Position numbers and translations under genes: made by a program. The notes beneath the pieces are model-generated. The model was not told the origin of the DNA. It saw nothing but the letters and a program-made list of their open reading frames with translations, and made no database searches. 40,706 bases of DNA from Mycolicibacterium agri (GTDB lineage Bacteria > Actinomycetota > Actinomycetes > Mycobacteriales > Mycobacteriaceae), in contig NZ_PDCP01000050.1 in assembly GCF_002553505.1 (NCBI RefSeq), positions 1-40,706 of the forward strand, read 5' to 3'. Positions within the stretch are counted from its first letter, which is position 1. Each line of letters starts with the position of its first letter. This document shows positions 1 to 7,979 of the stretch, piece by piece.

Positions 1-40
1 ACCCGGGGTGCCCCCAAACCACCTGGGGCCCCCCCCGGGT
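1..40. terminator. GC-rich hairpin at window edge, possible terminator
   Basis: ACCCGGGG at 1-8 pairs perfectly with CCCCGGGT at 33-40, and inside it CCCCA can pair with TGGGG. No T-run follows, as is common for mycobacterial intrinsic terminators. It lies ahead of livH, so it may end an upstream gene (possibly the binding-protein gene of the transporter) that is outside the window. The role is inferred from structure only. Confidence 0.35.
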
Positions 41-163
41 CAGCACACCACCAACCTTATCTGTATATTCACGGCCAAAAACCCCTGTCGCCACGCGCGC
101 CCGCGGCCTGCGGCCCGGACGCGCTTCGTTTCAGACTGCTTGCGCGAGGAGCCCGCCACCGGC

Positions 164-1210
164 ATGAGCCCGATTCCCCTTGAGTGCGTCGACCAGTACG
201 CCTGTTTGGCAGCCAACATCAACTTCAATTTGGAGAACCTGCGAACCGGCTTCTGGCAGTTGACAATCGACGGCCTGGCATGGGGCGGGATCTATGCGCT
301 GGTCGCGGTCGGGTACACGTTGGTGTACGGCGTGCTGAAGCTGATCAACTTCGCCCACTCCGAAGTGTTCATGTTCGGCATGTTCGGCGCGTATTTCTGC
401 CTCGACTTCATCCTGGGATTCACGCCCAGCGGCAACACCTACAACCTCGGTCTCTCGCTGACCGTGCTGTATCTGCTCATCGCGATGCTCTTCGCGATGC
501 TGGTGTCGGGCGCGACGGCCGCGGGACTGGAGTTCGTCGCCTACCGGCCGCTGCGACGACGCAACGCCGAGCGGCTGTCGTTCCTGATCACCGCTATCGG
601 AATGTCGTTCGTGCTGCAGGAATTCGTGCATTTCATCCTGCCGAAGATCATTCCCGGCTACGGCGGCTCCAACGCCCAACAGCCGATCCGGTTGGTGGAA
701 CCCAAGACTCAGTTCCACGTCTTTGATTCGGCCGTTTCCAATATCACGCTGATCATCGTGATATCCGCGCTCTTTTTGGCCTTCATGACTGACCTGGCGA
801 TCAACCGCACGAAGTTCGGTCGCGGCATTCGCGCGGTCGCCCAGGATCCCGACACCGCGACGCTGATGGGCGTATCCCGGGAACGCATCATCGTCACCAC
901 GTTCGTGATCGGTGGCCTGCTCGCGGGCGCCGCAGCGCTGCTGTACACTCTGAAGGTGCCGCAGGGCATCATCTACTCCGGCGGATTCCTGTTGGGCATC
1001 AAGGCTTTCTCCGCCGCGGTGCTCGGCGGCATCGGTAACCTGCGCGGCGCACTGCTCGGCGGTCTGCTGCTGGGCATCATGGAAAACTACGGCCAGGCCG
1101 TGTTCGGCACGCAGTGGCGCGACGTGGTCGCGTTCGTGCTGCTCGTCCTCGTGCTGTTGTTCCGGCCGACTGGGATACTCGGAGAGAGCCTCGGGAGGGC
1201 ACGGGTATGA
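164..1210 (+). CDS. livH: Branched-chain amino acid ABC transporter permease LivH
   Basis: Inner-membrane permease of a high-affinity branched-chain amino acid (or related amide/urea) ABC importer. It is a 348-residue protein with multiple hydrophobic helices. The segment GLAWGGIYALVAVGYTLVYG and the following INFAHSE near residues 40-65 are typical of LivH, and GIGNLRGALLGG lies near the C-terminus. The ATG at 164 is chosen over an in-frame start at 8 because GAGGAG sits 12 bases upstream, and the upstream residues are Arg/Pro-rich and unlike the family. The stop overlaps the livM start (ATGA), which indicates translational coupling. The substrate-binding protein gene is not in the window. 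The family assignment is secure; the exact substrate is not. Confidence 0.93.
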   Translation: MSPIPLECVDQYACLAANINFNLENLRTGFWQLTIDGLAWGGIYALVAVGYTLVYGVLKLINFAHSEVFMFGMFGAYFCLDFILGFTPSGNTYNLGLSLTVLYLLIAMLFAMLVSGATAAGLEFVAYRPLRRRNAERLSFLITAIGMSFVLQEFVHFILPKIIPGYGGSNAQQPIRLVEPKTQFHVFDSAVSNITLIIVISALFLAFMTDLAINRTKFGRGIRAVAQDPDTATLMGVSRERIIVTTFVIGGLLAGAAALLYTLKVPQGIIYSGGFLLGIKAFSAAVLGGIGNLRGALLGGLLLGIMENYGQAVFGTQWRDVVAFVLLVLVLLFRPTGILGESLGRARV

Positions 1211-2376
1211 CCAAACGACTCCTCGCGCCCGGCGACTCCATCCGAGAGTGGTGGGACGCCCGATCCCGGGTGCAGAAGTGGGGCTTCGGTGTGCTGATGT
1301 TCGGCGTGCTGGCCCTGCTGCCGCTGTACACGCCGCCCTTCCTCGACACGCCAGGCATCAGCTTCGGCGGCACGATGGCGCAGTTCGCGATGATCGCGAT
1401 CATCGCCATCGGCCTCAACGTGGTGGTGGGGCAGGCGGGCCTCCTCGACCTCGGCTACGTCGGCTTCTACGCCGTCGGGGCCTACACCGTGGCGCTGCTC
1501 ACCAGCCCCGACAGCCCATGGAACAGGCTCAGCCCGACGGGGTTCTTCAGCACGCCGTGGGCGTGGCTGTCCTGCGTGCCGCTGGCGATGGCGATCACCG
1601 CGCTGGCCGGCCTCATCCTCGGCACGCCGACGCTGCGGTTGCGCGGCGACTATCTGGCGATCGTCACGCTGGGATTCGGCGAGATCATTCGCCTGATGGC
1701 CGACAATCTCTCCGACATCACCAACGGGCCGCGCGGCCTCAACGAGGTGGCGTTCCCGCGGTTGGGCGAGAGCGAGAAACTGCCCGAAGGCGTGTTCTCC
1801 AGCGCCAATTCCGGCGGCGACGCGAATTACGGCACGTGGTGGTTCTGGCTGGGCATTCTGCTCATCGCGGCGATCCTGATGCTCGTCGGCAACCTCGAAC
1901 GCAGCCGCGTCGGCCGCGCCTGGATCTCGATCCGGGAAGACGAGGACGCCGCGGAAGTCATGGGCGTCAACACCTTCCGGTTCAAGCTTTGGGCGTTCGT
2001 GATCGGGGCGGCCATCGGCGGCCTGTCCGGCGCGCTGTACGCGGGCCAGGTGCAGTACGTCGCGCCGCCCACGTTCAACATCATCAACTCGATGCTGTTC
2101 CTGTGCGCGGTGGTGCTCGGCGGCCAGGGCAACAAGCTGGGCGTGATCTTCGGCGCGTTCGTCATCGTCTACCTGCCCAACCGGTTGCTCGGCGTGCACT
2201 TCCTCGGGATCAACCTCGGCGACTTGAAGTACCTGTTCTTCGGGCTCGCGTTGGTGGTGCTGATGATCTTCCGGCCGCAGGGGCTGTTCCCGGCCCGGGC
2301 GCAGCTGCTGGCATACGGAAAGTCGGCCACCGCCCTGTTGCGGGCCGAACCGCGGGAGAAGGAGCCGGCCGCATGA
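1207..2376 (+). CDS. livM: Branched-chain amino acid ABC transporter permease LivM
   Basis: Second membrane permease of the Liv importer, 389 residues, expected to pair with LivH. The N-terminus has a short soluble stretch, then hydrophobic helices. The LivM signature region IGLNVVVGQAGLLDLGYVGF (near residues 68-87) is clear, as is the GDYLAIVTLGFGEIIR loop that contacts the ATPases. Start ATG 1207 has GGAGG at 1194-1198 and overlaps the livH stop. A longer in-frame start at 1114 lies inside livH and is rejected. Its stop overlaps the livG start, so the four genes read as one transcript. Confidence 0.93.
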   Translation: MTKRLLAPGDSIREWWDARSRVQKWGFGVLMFGVLALLPLYTPPFLDTPGISFGGTMAQFAMIAIIAIGLNVVVGQAGLLDLGYVGFYAVGAYTVALLTSPDSPWNRLSPTGFFSTPWAWLSCVPLAMAITALAGLILGTPTLRLRGDYLAIVTLGFGEIIRLMADNLSDITNGPRGLNEVAFPRLGESEKLPEGVFSSANSGGDANYGTWWFWLGILLIAAILMLVGNLERSRVGRAWISIREDEDAAEVMGVNTFRFKLWAFVIGAAIGGLSGALYAGQVQYVAPPTFNIINSMLFLCAVVLGGQGNKLGVIFGAFVIVYLPNRLLGVHFLGINLGDLKYLFFGLALVVLMIFRPQGLFPARAQLLAYGKSATALLRAEPREKEPAA

Positions 2377-3227
2377 CCGCACCGTTGCCGGGCACAGAAG
2401 AGTCGATCGAAGAACTGGCGGGTGTCCATCGCGAAATCCACGCCGCCGAAGGCGAAACCCTGCTGCAGACAAAGGATCTGACGGTCAAATTCGGCGGCCT
2501 GACGGCGCTGGACTCGGTGACCTTCGACATCCGCCGCGGCGAGATCCTCGGCATGATCGGTCCCAACGGCGCGGGCAAGACCACCTGCTTCAACGCGATA
2601 ACAGGTGTGTATCGGCCGACTTCGGGTCAGGTGATCTTCGATGGCGCTCCGCTGGGCCGGATCAAGCGCCACCAGATCACCCGCAAGGGCATCGCGCGCA
2701 CTTTCCAGAACATCCGGTTGTTCGGCGACATGACCGCGCTGGAGAACGTCATGGTCGGCACCGACGCCCGCCACCGCACCTCGGTGCCCGGCGCGCTGGT
2801 GCGCACGCCGCGGCACCGCCGCGAGGAGAAGTCGGCGATCGAGCGCGCGACCGCACTGCTGCACTTCGTCGGCATCGCCCACCGCGGCGACGAGAAGGCC
2901 AGAAACCTGCCCTATGGCGATCAGCGGCGGTTGGAGATCGCCCGCGCGTTGGCCACCGAACCCAAGCTGCTGTGCCTCGATGAGCCTGCGGCCGGCTTCA
3001 ACCCGAGCGAGAAGGCCGCGCTGATCGACCTGATCCGCAAGATCCGCGACGACGGCTACACCGTGCTGCTGATCGAGCACGACATGCGGCTGGTGATGGG
3101 CGTGACCGACCGGATCGTCGTGCTCGAATTCGGCCGCAAGATCGCCGATGGCCTGCCCGCCGACATCCGCGAAGACCCGAAGGTCATCGCCGCGTATTTG
3201 GGAGTGCCCGATGACGAACTCGAGTGA
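2373..3227 (+). CDS. livG: Branched-chain amino acid ABC transporter ATPase LivG
   Basis: Cytoplasmic ATPase of the Liv importer, 284 residues. Visible motifs are Walker A (GPNGAGKTT near residue 62), the family-typical signature NLPYGDQRRLEIARAL in place of LSGGQ, Walker B with LLCLDEPAAG, and the switch histidine in LLIEHDM. The C-terminal YLGV tail is typical of LivG. It has an N-terminal extension of about 35 residues rich in Glu. ATG 2373 overlaps the livM stop (ATGA). A much longer same-frame ORF beginning at 1248 is only a shadow of livM. Its 3' end overlaps livF by 17 bases. Confidence 0.94.
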   Translation: MTAPLPGTEESIEELAGVHREIHAAEGETLLQTKDLTVKFGGLTALDSVTFDIRRGEILGMIGPNGAGKTTCFNAITGVYRPTSGQVIFDGAPLGRIKRHQITRKGIARTFQNIRLFGDMTALENVMVGTDARHRTSVPGALVRTPRHRREEKSAIERATALLHFVGIAHRGDEKARNLPYGDQRRLEIARALATEPKLLCLDEPAAGFNPSEKAALIDLIRKIRDDGYTVLLIEHDMRLVMGVTDRIVVLEFGRKIADGLPADIREDPKVIAAYLGVPDDELE

Positions 3228-3960
3228 CGCCAGCGAGGCGCCCGTCCTGCTGGAGGTCCGCGACATCGTCGTGCACTACGGCCGCATCCGCGCCCTGCAC
3301 GGCGTATCGCTGCAGGTGCGGCAGGGGGAGTTGGTCACGCTGCTCGGCTCCAACGGGGCGGGTAAGACGACGACCATGCGGGCCATCTCCGGCTTGCGGC
3401 CGTTGACGTCGGGTTCGGTGTGGTTCGAGGGCAAGGACATCAGCCGGATGAAGGCGCACCGGCGTGTCGCCGAGGGTCTGATCCAGGCGCCCGAGGGCCG
3501 CGGTGTGTTCCCTGGCATGACCGTCACCGAAAACCTCGAAATGGGTTGCTTCGGGCGGCCGTTCGAGTCCAGAGCCGAGCACAAGGAACGCTTCGAATGG
3601 GTTTTGGAGACGTTCCCACGGCTCGCCGAACGCAAGAACCAGGTCGGCGGCACGCTGTCCGGCGGCGAACAACAGATGCTGGCGATCGGCCGCGCCCTGA
3701 TGGCGCGCCCGCGGGTGCTGTTGCTCGACGAGCCGTCGATGGGGTTGGCGCCCATGGTGATATCGCAGATCTTCGGCATCATCGCCGACATCAACGCCCA
3801 GGGCACCACGGTGCTCTTGGTCGAGCAGAATGCCCAGCAAGCGCTGACGCGGTCGCACCGCGCCTACATCCTCGAGACCGGCGAGATCACCCGCCACGGC
3901 AAGGCGCGAGAGCTGTTGCAGGACGACAGCATTCGCGCCGCCTACCTCGGCGTCGCCTGA
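3211..3960 (+). CDS. livF: Branched-chain amino acid ABC transporter ATPase LivF
   Basis: Second ATPase of the Liv importer, 249 residues, forming the LivG-LivF motor. Walker A GSNGAGKTT is near residue 48, the Q-loop region includes QAPEGRGVFPGMTVTENL, the signature is LSGGEQQMLAIGRAL, and Walker B is VLLLDEPSMGLAP. The protein ends in AAYLGVA, as is usual for LivF. ATG 3211 lies inside the end of livG, and GGAG at 3201-3204 is a fitting ribosome-binding site. It is the last gene of the operon; a repeat-rich gap follows. Confidence 0.94.
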   Translation: MTNSSDASEAPVLLEVRDIVVHYGRIRALHGVSLQVRQGELVTLLGSNGAGKTTTMRAISGLRPLTSGSVWFEGKDISRMKAHRRVAEGLIQAPEGRGVFPGMTVTENLEMGCFGRPFESRAEHKERFEWVLETFPRLAERKNQVGGTLSGGEQQMLAIGRALMARPRVLLLDEPSMGLAPMVISQIFGIIADINAQGTTVLLVEQNAQQALTRSHRAYILETGEITRHGKARELLQDDSIRAAYLGVA

Positions 3961-3991
3961 CCCTCGCTTCGGCACCCCCTCCTTTTTCTTG

Positions 3992-4055
3992 CGGCGAGCG
4001 TGCGTGTCTGCAGGCGACACGCCGATGAAATGCACGCGTTTGCGCACGCTCGCCG
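3992..4055. repeat. 13-bp perfect inverted repeat around a 38-bp loop
   Basis: CGGCGAGCGTGCG at 3992-4004 is matched by its reverse complement at 4043-4055. It lies 31 bases past the livF stop, so it could act as a transcription terminator for the liv operon. The core GCGAGCGTGCGTG recurs at 4223-4235, which suggests a dispersed mycobacterial repeat family and not a simple terminator. Confidence 0.6.
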
Positions 4056-4068
4056 AAGCTCTGAGGGG

Positions 4069-4198
4069 CTGCCCGCCGCGTTTCTGACGGTCTGCCCGCC
4101 GCGGTTTGAGGTGCTGCCCGCCGCGTTTCTGACGGTCTGCCTGCCGCGTTCCTGAGGGGCTGCCCGCCGCGGTTCTGAGGTGCTGCCCGCTGCGGTTG
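4069..4198. repeat. Six tandem repeats of about 23 bp (VNTR-like)
   Basis: Copies of CTGCCCGCCGCG begin at 4069, 4092, 4114, 4137 (one mismatch), 4160 and 4183, so the period is 22-23 bp. The variable part between cores is TTTCTGACGGT, GTTTGAGGTG or TTCTGAGGGG. The array sits between the convergent livF and thiolase genes and has no credible reading frame. It resembles the intergenic MIRU/VNTR loci of mycobacteria in position and unit size; identity to a named family cannot be judged here. Confidence 0.8.
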
Positions 4199-4256
4199 GA
4201 CGAAATGCTCGGCCGGCAGCCTCGCGAGCGTGCGTGAAATCAGGAATTTCTACGGC

Positions 4257-4323
4257 GTGTCGGCCGCAGACACGCACTCTCGCCGCAGTCATGGAGTGTC
4301 GGCCGCAGACACGCACTCTCGCC
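4257..4323. repeat. Perfect 28-bp direct repeat, two copies
   Basis: The 28 bases at 4257-4284 are repeated exactly at 4296-4323, separated by 11 bp. Each copy begins GTGTCGGCCGCAGACACG, which itself contains the inverted pair GTGTC/GACAC. The second copy ends on the first base of the complement of the thiolase stop codon. The ends (GCACTCTCGCC) resemble the GCGAGCGTGCG core found at 3992 and 4223. Confidence 0.85.
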
Positions 4324-5522
4324 TAGATGGCGACGATCACTGACGAGCCGTGGCCGAACAGGCCCTGGTTCGCTGTCACACCAACCTTGGCGTTCTCCAC
4401 CTGCCTGCCGGTGGCCTGGCCCTTCAATTGCCATGTCAGCTCGCAGACTTGAGCGATGGCCTGCGCCGGAATGGCCTCACCGAAGCAGGCCAGCCCGCCG
4501 GACGGGTTGACAGGGACCTTGCCGCCGATGGCCGTCGCACCGCTGCGCAGAAACTGCTCGGCCTCGCCCTTCGGACACAGTCTGAGGTGCTCGTACCAGT
4601 CCAGCTCCAGCGCCGTTGACAGGTCGTAGACCTCAGCCAGGCTGACGTCCTCGGGCCCGATACCGGCCTCGGCGTAGGCGGCGTCGAGGATCTGGTCCTT
4701 GAACACCCGCTCGGGCGCAGGCACCACCGCAGTGGAATCCGTTGCAATATCCGGCAATTCGGGCAGGTGCTGCGGATACTGCGGCGTGACGGTGCTGACC
4801 GCCCGTACCGACGGCACACCCTTGACCGAACCCAGGTGTTTCTCGGTGAACGACTTGCTCGCCACGATCAGGGCCGCGGCGCCGTCGGAGGTTGCGCAGA
4901 TGTCCAGCTGGCGCAGCGGATCGGCGACGACGGGACTGGCCAGCACGTCCTCGACCGTATTCTCCTTGCGGTAGCGGGCATTCGGGTTCTGCAGCCCGTG
5001 CCGGGCGTTCTTCACCTTGACCTGGGCGAAGTCCGCCGATGTGGCGCCGTAGAGGTCCATCCGCCGCCGCGCCAGCAGCGCGAAGTACACCGGGTTCATC
5101 GCGCCGATCAAGTGGAACCGCTGCCAGTCCGGGTCGTTCTTGCGCTCCCCGCCGACCGGCGCGAACGCCCCCTTGGGCGTGGTGTCGGCGCCGATCACCA
5201 GGGCGACGTCGCAGAAACCGGCGAGAATCTGGGCGCGGGCGCTCTGCAGCGCCTGGGATCCGCTGGCGCATGCGGCGTAGCTCGAACTGACCGGGATGCC
5301 GTTCCACCCCAACTTCTGGGCGAACGTGGATCCCGCGATGAAGCCGGGATAGCCGTTGCGGATGGTGTCGGCGCCGGCCACCAATTCGATTTGACGCCAA
5401 TCCAATCCGGCTTCAGCGAGGGCAGCGCGCGCCGCGACCACGCCGTACTCGGTGAAATCGCGGCCCCACTTGCCCCACGGGTGCATACCCGCGCCGAGGA
5501 TGTACAGCGGTTCTGGACTCAT
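4323..5522 (-). CDS. Thiolase-like lipid-transfer protein (Rv1627c-type)
   Basis: A 399-residue thiolase-superfamily protein of the SCP-x/nonspecific lipid-transfer type. In steroid-degrading actinobacteria such proteins act with an OB-fold partner, often as aldolases or thiolases on CoA thioesters. Features are the YAACASGSQALQSAR region with the nucleophile-position Cys, the SDGAAALIVAS segment, and the C-terminal NPSGGLACFGEAIPA and TANQGLFGHGSS blocks. ATG 5522 is preceded by GAGAGGA and overlaps the stop of the zinc-ribbon gene. The ORF extends upstream to 5786, but that part is out of character. The pair directly before polA matches Rv1627c/Rv1628c. The substrate is unknown. Confidence 0.85.
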   Translation of the reverse strand: MSPEPLYILGAGMHPWGKWGRDFTEYGVVAARAALAEAGLDWRQIELVAGADTIRNGYPGFIAGSTFAQKLGWNGIPVSSSYAACASGSQALQSARAQILAGFCDVALVIGADTTPKGAFAPVGGERKNDPDWQRFHLIGAMNPVYFALLARRRMDLYGATSADFAQVKVKNARHGLQNPNARYRKENTVEDVLASPVVADPLRQLDICATSDGAAALIVASKSFTEKHLGSVKGVPSVRAVSTVTPQYPQHLPELPDIATDSTAVVPAPERVFKDQILDAAYAEAGIGPEDVSLAEVYDLSTALELDWYEHLRLCPKGEAEQFLRSGATAIGGKVPVNPSGGLACFGEAIPAQAIAQVCELTWQLKGQATGRQVENAKVGVTANQGLFGHGSSVIVAI

Positions 5523-5977
5523 TTCGCGGGTCCTCTCTGGCTCGTCACGGGCCGCCACGCGTGCACGATCCGCTCCACACCGTCGTCGTCGACATACAGC
5601 GGCATGGTGGCCAGTTCCATCTCCATGCCGACCTTCAGATCGGCGGCCAGCGTTCCTTCGACGACCTTGCCCAGCACGATCATTCCCTCGTCGGCCAGTT
5701 CGACCGCCGCGATCGCGAACGGTTCGAACGGATCCGGCGCCGGATAAGGCGCGGGCGGGGGATATCGGTTCTCGGTGTAGCTCCACAGCGTGCCGCGCCG
5801 CGACAGCGGCACCTGGGCGAGCTCATCGCCGTCACAGGCGGGATTGGGGCAGTTGTTCGCCCGCGGCGGGAACACATAGGTGCCGCACTGATGGCACTTG
5901 GCGCCGATCAGGTAGGGCGCTCCGGAGCCGTCGGTGGCGAACCAGCCGTCGATCGCAGGTTGCGTAGAAGCTGACAC
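5519..5977 (-). CDS. Zn-ribbon / OB-fold protein (DUF35 family, Rv1628c-type)
   Basis: A 152-residue partner of the thiolase-like protein. An N-terminal rubredoxin-like zinc ribbon is shown by CHQCG near residue 29 and CPNPAC about 16 residues later, followed by an OB fold (GTLWSYTENRYPPPAPY onward). In known DUF35-thiolase pairs this domain scaffolds an acyl-CoA-binding complex. The stop overlaps the thiolase start by 4 bases, so the two are co-translated. GTG 5977 is preferred because the upstream residues are not family-like, but no strong ribosome-binding site is visible, so the start is uncertain. Confidence 0.82.
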   Translation of the reverse strand: MSASTQPAIDGWFATDGSGAPYLIGAKCHQCGTYVFPPRANNCPNPACDGDELAQVPLSRRGTLWSYTENRYPPPAPYPAPDPFEPFAIAAVELADEGMIVLGKVVEGTLAADLKVGMEMELATMPLYVDDDGVERIVHAWRPVTSQRGPAK

Positions 5978-6092
5978 GGGGTCAGCGTACCGAGTCCGCG
6001 GCCGAAACTGAAACGTGTTCCAATTCGAGCCGGCGGGCCGCGTAGCGTCTCGGATGATCGCCATCGCCCGGGAGCGCGGCTGCAAGCCGGGT

Positions 6093-6767
6093 CTAGCGGC
6101 GGCCCGCGTCCAGCAGGATGCGCAGCAGGTCGTCGGGGTTGTCGCGCATCAGGTTGTGCCTGCCGCCGAGTTCGTGGACGGTCCAATTCGGATCGCCCTT
6201 CACGCGCTCGTAGCACAGCCGCAACGGCGAGTCACCCGGCCAGTTCAGCGCATATACGAAGTCGCGGCGACGAAACCTGTTCAGATCCCCGGTCAGCCGG
6301 ATCGGCTGCAGCAACGATGCGAGGGGATGCGCGGTCGCACGCGGGTCGAAGAACGGCAGCGGAGGGACGCCGTAGCCGGTGTGGTCGACATTGACATACC
6401 ACTGCCGCTCCTCGTCGTTGACCAGATGCCAGCAAGATTCCCCGTCGTAGGGCACGAGCGCGTCCAAATACACAAGCGCGTCGACCTTTTCCGGGATTCT
6501 GTCGGCGACTCCGGTGATCACCATTCCGCCGTAGCTGTGCCCGACCAGCACCAGATCCTCGGCGTCGGGCTCCACCGCCAGCGCCGCCAGGACGTCGGTG
6601 ATGTGCGTGTCGAGGTTGACGCCCGCATGGGCCAGATGCGCGCGTTCGGCGACCCCGGTGAGCGTCAAAGCCAGCACCTGGTGACCACGGTCCCGCAGTG
6701 CGGCGGCGAGGTCGTCGAAGCACCATGCACCGTGGCAGGCGCCAGGTATCAGGACATAGGTGGTCAT
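6093..6767 (-). CDS. Alpha/beta hydrolase (esterase, methylesterase-like)
   Basis: A 224-residue single-domain alpha/beta hydrolase. It starts with the family strand and oxyanion segment TTYVLIPGACHGAWCF. The nucleophile elbow is GHSYGG with Ser near residue 77, and the likely catalytic His is in GGRHNLMRDNP near the C-terminus. The layout resembles the plant methylesterase/hydroxynitrile lyase-like group common in actinobacteria. ATG 6767 overlaps the stop of the FAD monooxygenase gene (ATGA), so the two are translated together and may act in sequence on one aromatic or ester substrate. The substrate is not inferable. Confidence 0.85.
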   Translation of the reverse strand: MTTYVLIPGACHGAWCFDDLAAALRDRGHQVLALTLTGVAERAHLAHAGVNLDTHITDVLAALAVEPDAEDLVLVGHSYGGMVITGVADRIPEKVDALVYLDALVPYDGESCWHLVNDEERQWYVNVDHTGYGVPPLPFFDPRATAHPLASLLQPIRLTGDLNRFRRRDFVYALNWPGDSPLRLCYERVKGDPNWTVHELGGRHNLMRDNPDDLLRILLDAGRR

Positions 6768-7909
6768 GACCGTACTTTGTCCGCAGCCGTTCGGACTCGG
6801 TAATCCGCAGTGACACGGGCCAATTCGTCGGGGCGCCTGCTCGCGCCTGCGCGGTGCATCTCGCGGTTGGCTTCGACGACACGCAGGGTTTCAGGTCGGC
6901 GTCGGTTTTCGTACCGACGCAGCCCGCAGTTCCAGGAGTCACTGGCGAGCTCCTCGGCGAGCACGGCGGCGTCGACGATCGCCTGCGAACCACCGTTGGC
7001 GCCAACGGGATACATCGGATGGGCCGCATCGCCGAGCAACGTCACCCGGCCCTGCCCCCACCACGGCAGCGGGTCGCGATCGACCATCGGATACTCCAGC
7101 ACCGGGTCGGTGCGGCGCACCAGGTCGGCCGCGTCCAGCCAGCCGAGCCGCCACTGCTCCACATGCCGCAGCACCTCGGCGCGGTCGCCGGGCTTGTTCC
7201 ACTTCGCGTCGCCCGGTAGCGGTCCCGGATCCGCTTCGGGCAGCATCACCACCCAGTTGATCAGGCCGCCGCCGATCGGGTAGACGACGAGGTCGACGCC
7301 GTTGGCGCCCTTGACAATCGACATCATGCGGCCGTCCAGGAACGGTTCGCCTTCCGCGGCGCCGCGGAACATCCGCACTCCCGACCACAGCAGCGGGTCC
7401 GGACCCGGGTGAAGCAGCTTACGAACGGTCGAGTGGATGCCGTCGGCGCCGACGAGGACGGCGGCGTCGATGGCACCGGCAGATGTCTGCGCGCGCACCC
7501 CGTTCGTGGTGGCGGTGACGGCGGTCAGTTCGGTGTTCGATCGAACAGCGCTGGCGCCCAGCCGATCTCGCAGCGCAGCCAACAACAATGCCTGCAGTCT
7601 GCCGCGGTGCACCGAGTACTGCGGGTAGCCGTAACCGCCGTCGATACCGCGCGGTTCGCGGAACAGCAGCGTGCCGTCGGTGTCGTAGTACGCGATCGCT
7701 GTCGGCGCCACGGACTGTCGCGCCAACGCGTCGCCCAGCCCCAGCGCGTAGAGCTCACGCACGGCGTGGGGCAGCAGGTTGATGCCCACACCCAGCGGAC
7801 GCAGGTCGGTGCGTTCGATGACGGTGACGTCGATGCCCTGGCCATGCAGCGCGAGCGCGGCGGTCAAGCCGCCGATGCCGGCTCCGACGATGAGGACGTT
7901 TTCGGTCAT
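6764..7909 (-). CDS. FAD-dependent monooxygenase (aromatic hydroxylase family)
   Basis: A 381-residue class A flavoprotein monooxygenase related to salicylate and 3-hydroxybenzoate hydroxylases. An N-terminal Rossmann motif VGAGIGG near residue 8 binds the FAD ADP moiety. GADGIHSTVR near residue 155 is the DG motif for FAD/NAD(P)H, and GDAAHPMYPVGANGG near residue 285 is the GD motif. ATG 7909 is chosen over an upstream in-frame ATG at 7930 because the Rossmann strand then begins at once. It is divergent from a LysR gene that probably controls it and the coupled hydrolase. Confidence 0.88.
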   Translation of the reverse strand: MTENVLIVGAGIGGLTAALALHGQGIDVTVIERTDLRPLGVGINLLPHAVRELYALGLGDALARQSVAPTAIAYYDTDGTLLFREPRGIDGGYGYPQYSVHRGRLQALLLAALRDRLGASAVRSNTELTAVTATTNGVRAQTSAGAIDAAVLVGADGIHSTVRKLLHPGPDPLLWSGVRMFRGAAEGEPFLDGRMMSIVKGANGVDLVVYPIGGGLINWVVMLPEADPGPLPGDAKWNKPGDRAEVLRHVEQWRLGWLDAADLVRRTDPVLEYPMVDRDPLPWWGQGRVTLLGDAAHPMYPVGANGGSQAIVDAAVLAEELASDSWNCGLRRYENRRRPETLRVVEANREMHRAGASRRPDELARVTADYRVRTAADKVRS

Positions 7910-7949
7910 GGCCCCAGCCTCGGCCGCCAATCGTTATAAGTCCAATACC

Positions 7950-7967
7950 TAGTTATTCCAGAAACTA
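7950..7967. promoter_or_regulatory. LysR-type operator candidate
   Basis: TAGTT at 7950-7954 is mirrored by AACTA at 7963-7967 across 8 bases, in the 64-bp AT-rich gap between the divergent monooxygenase and LysR genes. An ATAA...TTAT pair overlaps it on the left. Dyads of this kind in such gaps are typical LysR binding boxes. The assignment rests on position and symmetry. Confidence 0.45.
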
Positions 7968-7979
7968 TAATGAATGCTT

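Noticed and set aside
1248..2372. Long N-terminal extension of livG in another frame of livM
   Set aside because: Arg/Ala-rich out-of-frame translation of livM. The ATG at 2373 overlaps the livM stop and gives the normal LivG length.
4069..4198. CRISPR array
   Set aside because: Units are 22-23 bp with no unique spacers between them; it is a simple tandem repeat and no cas gene is present.
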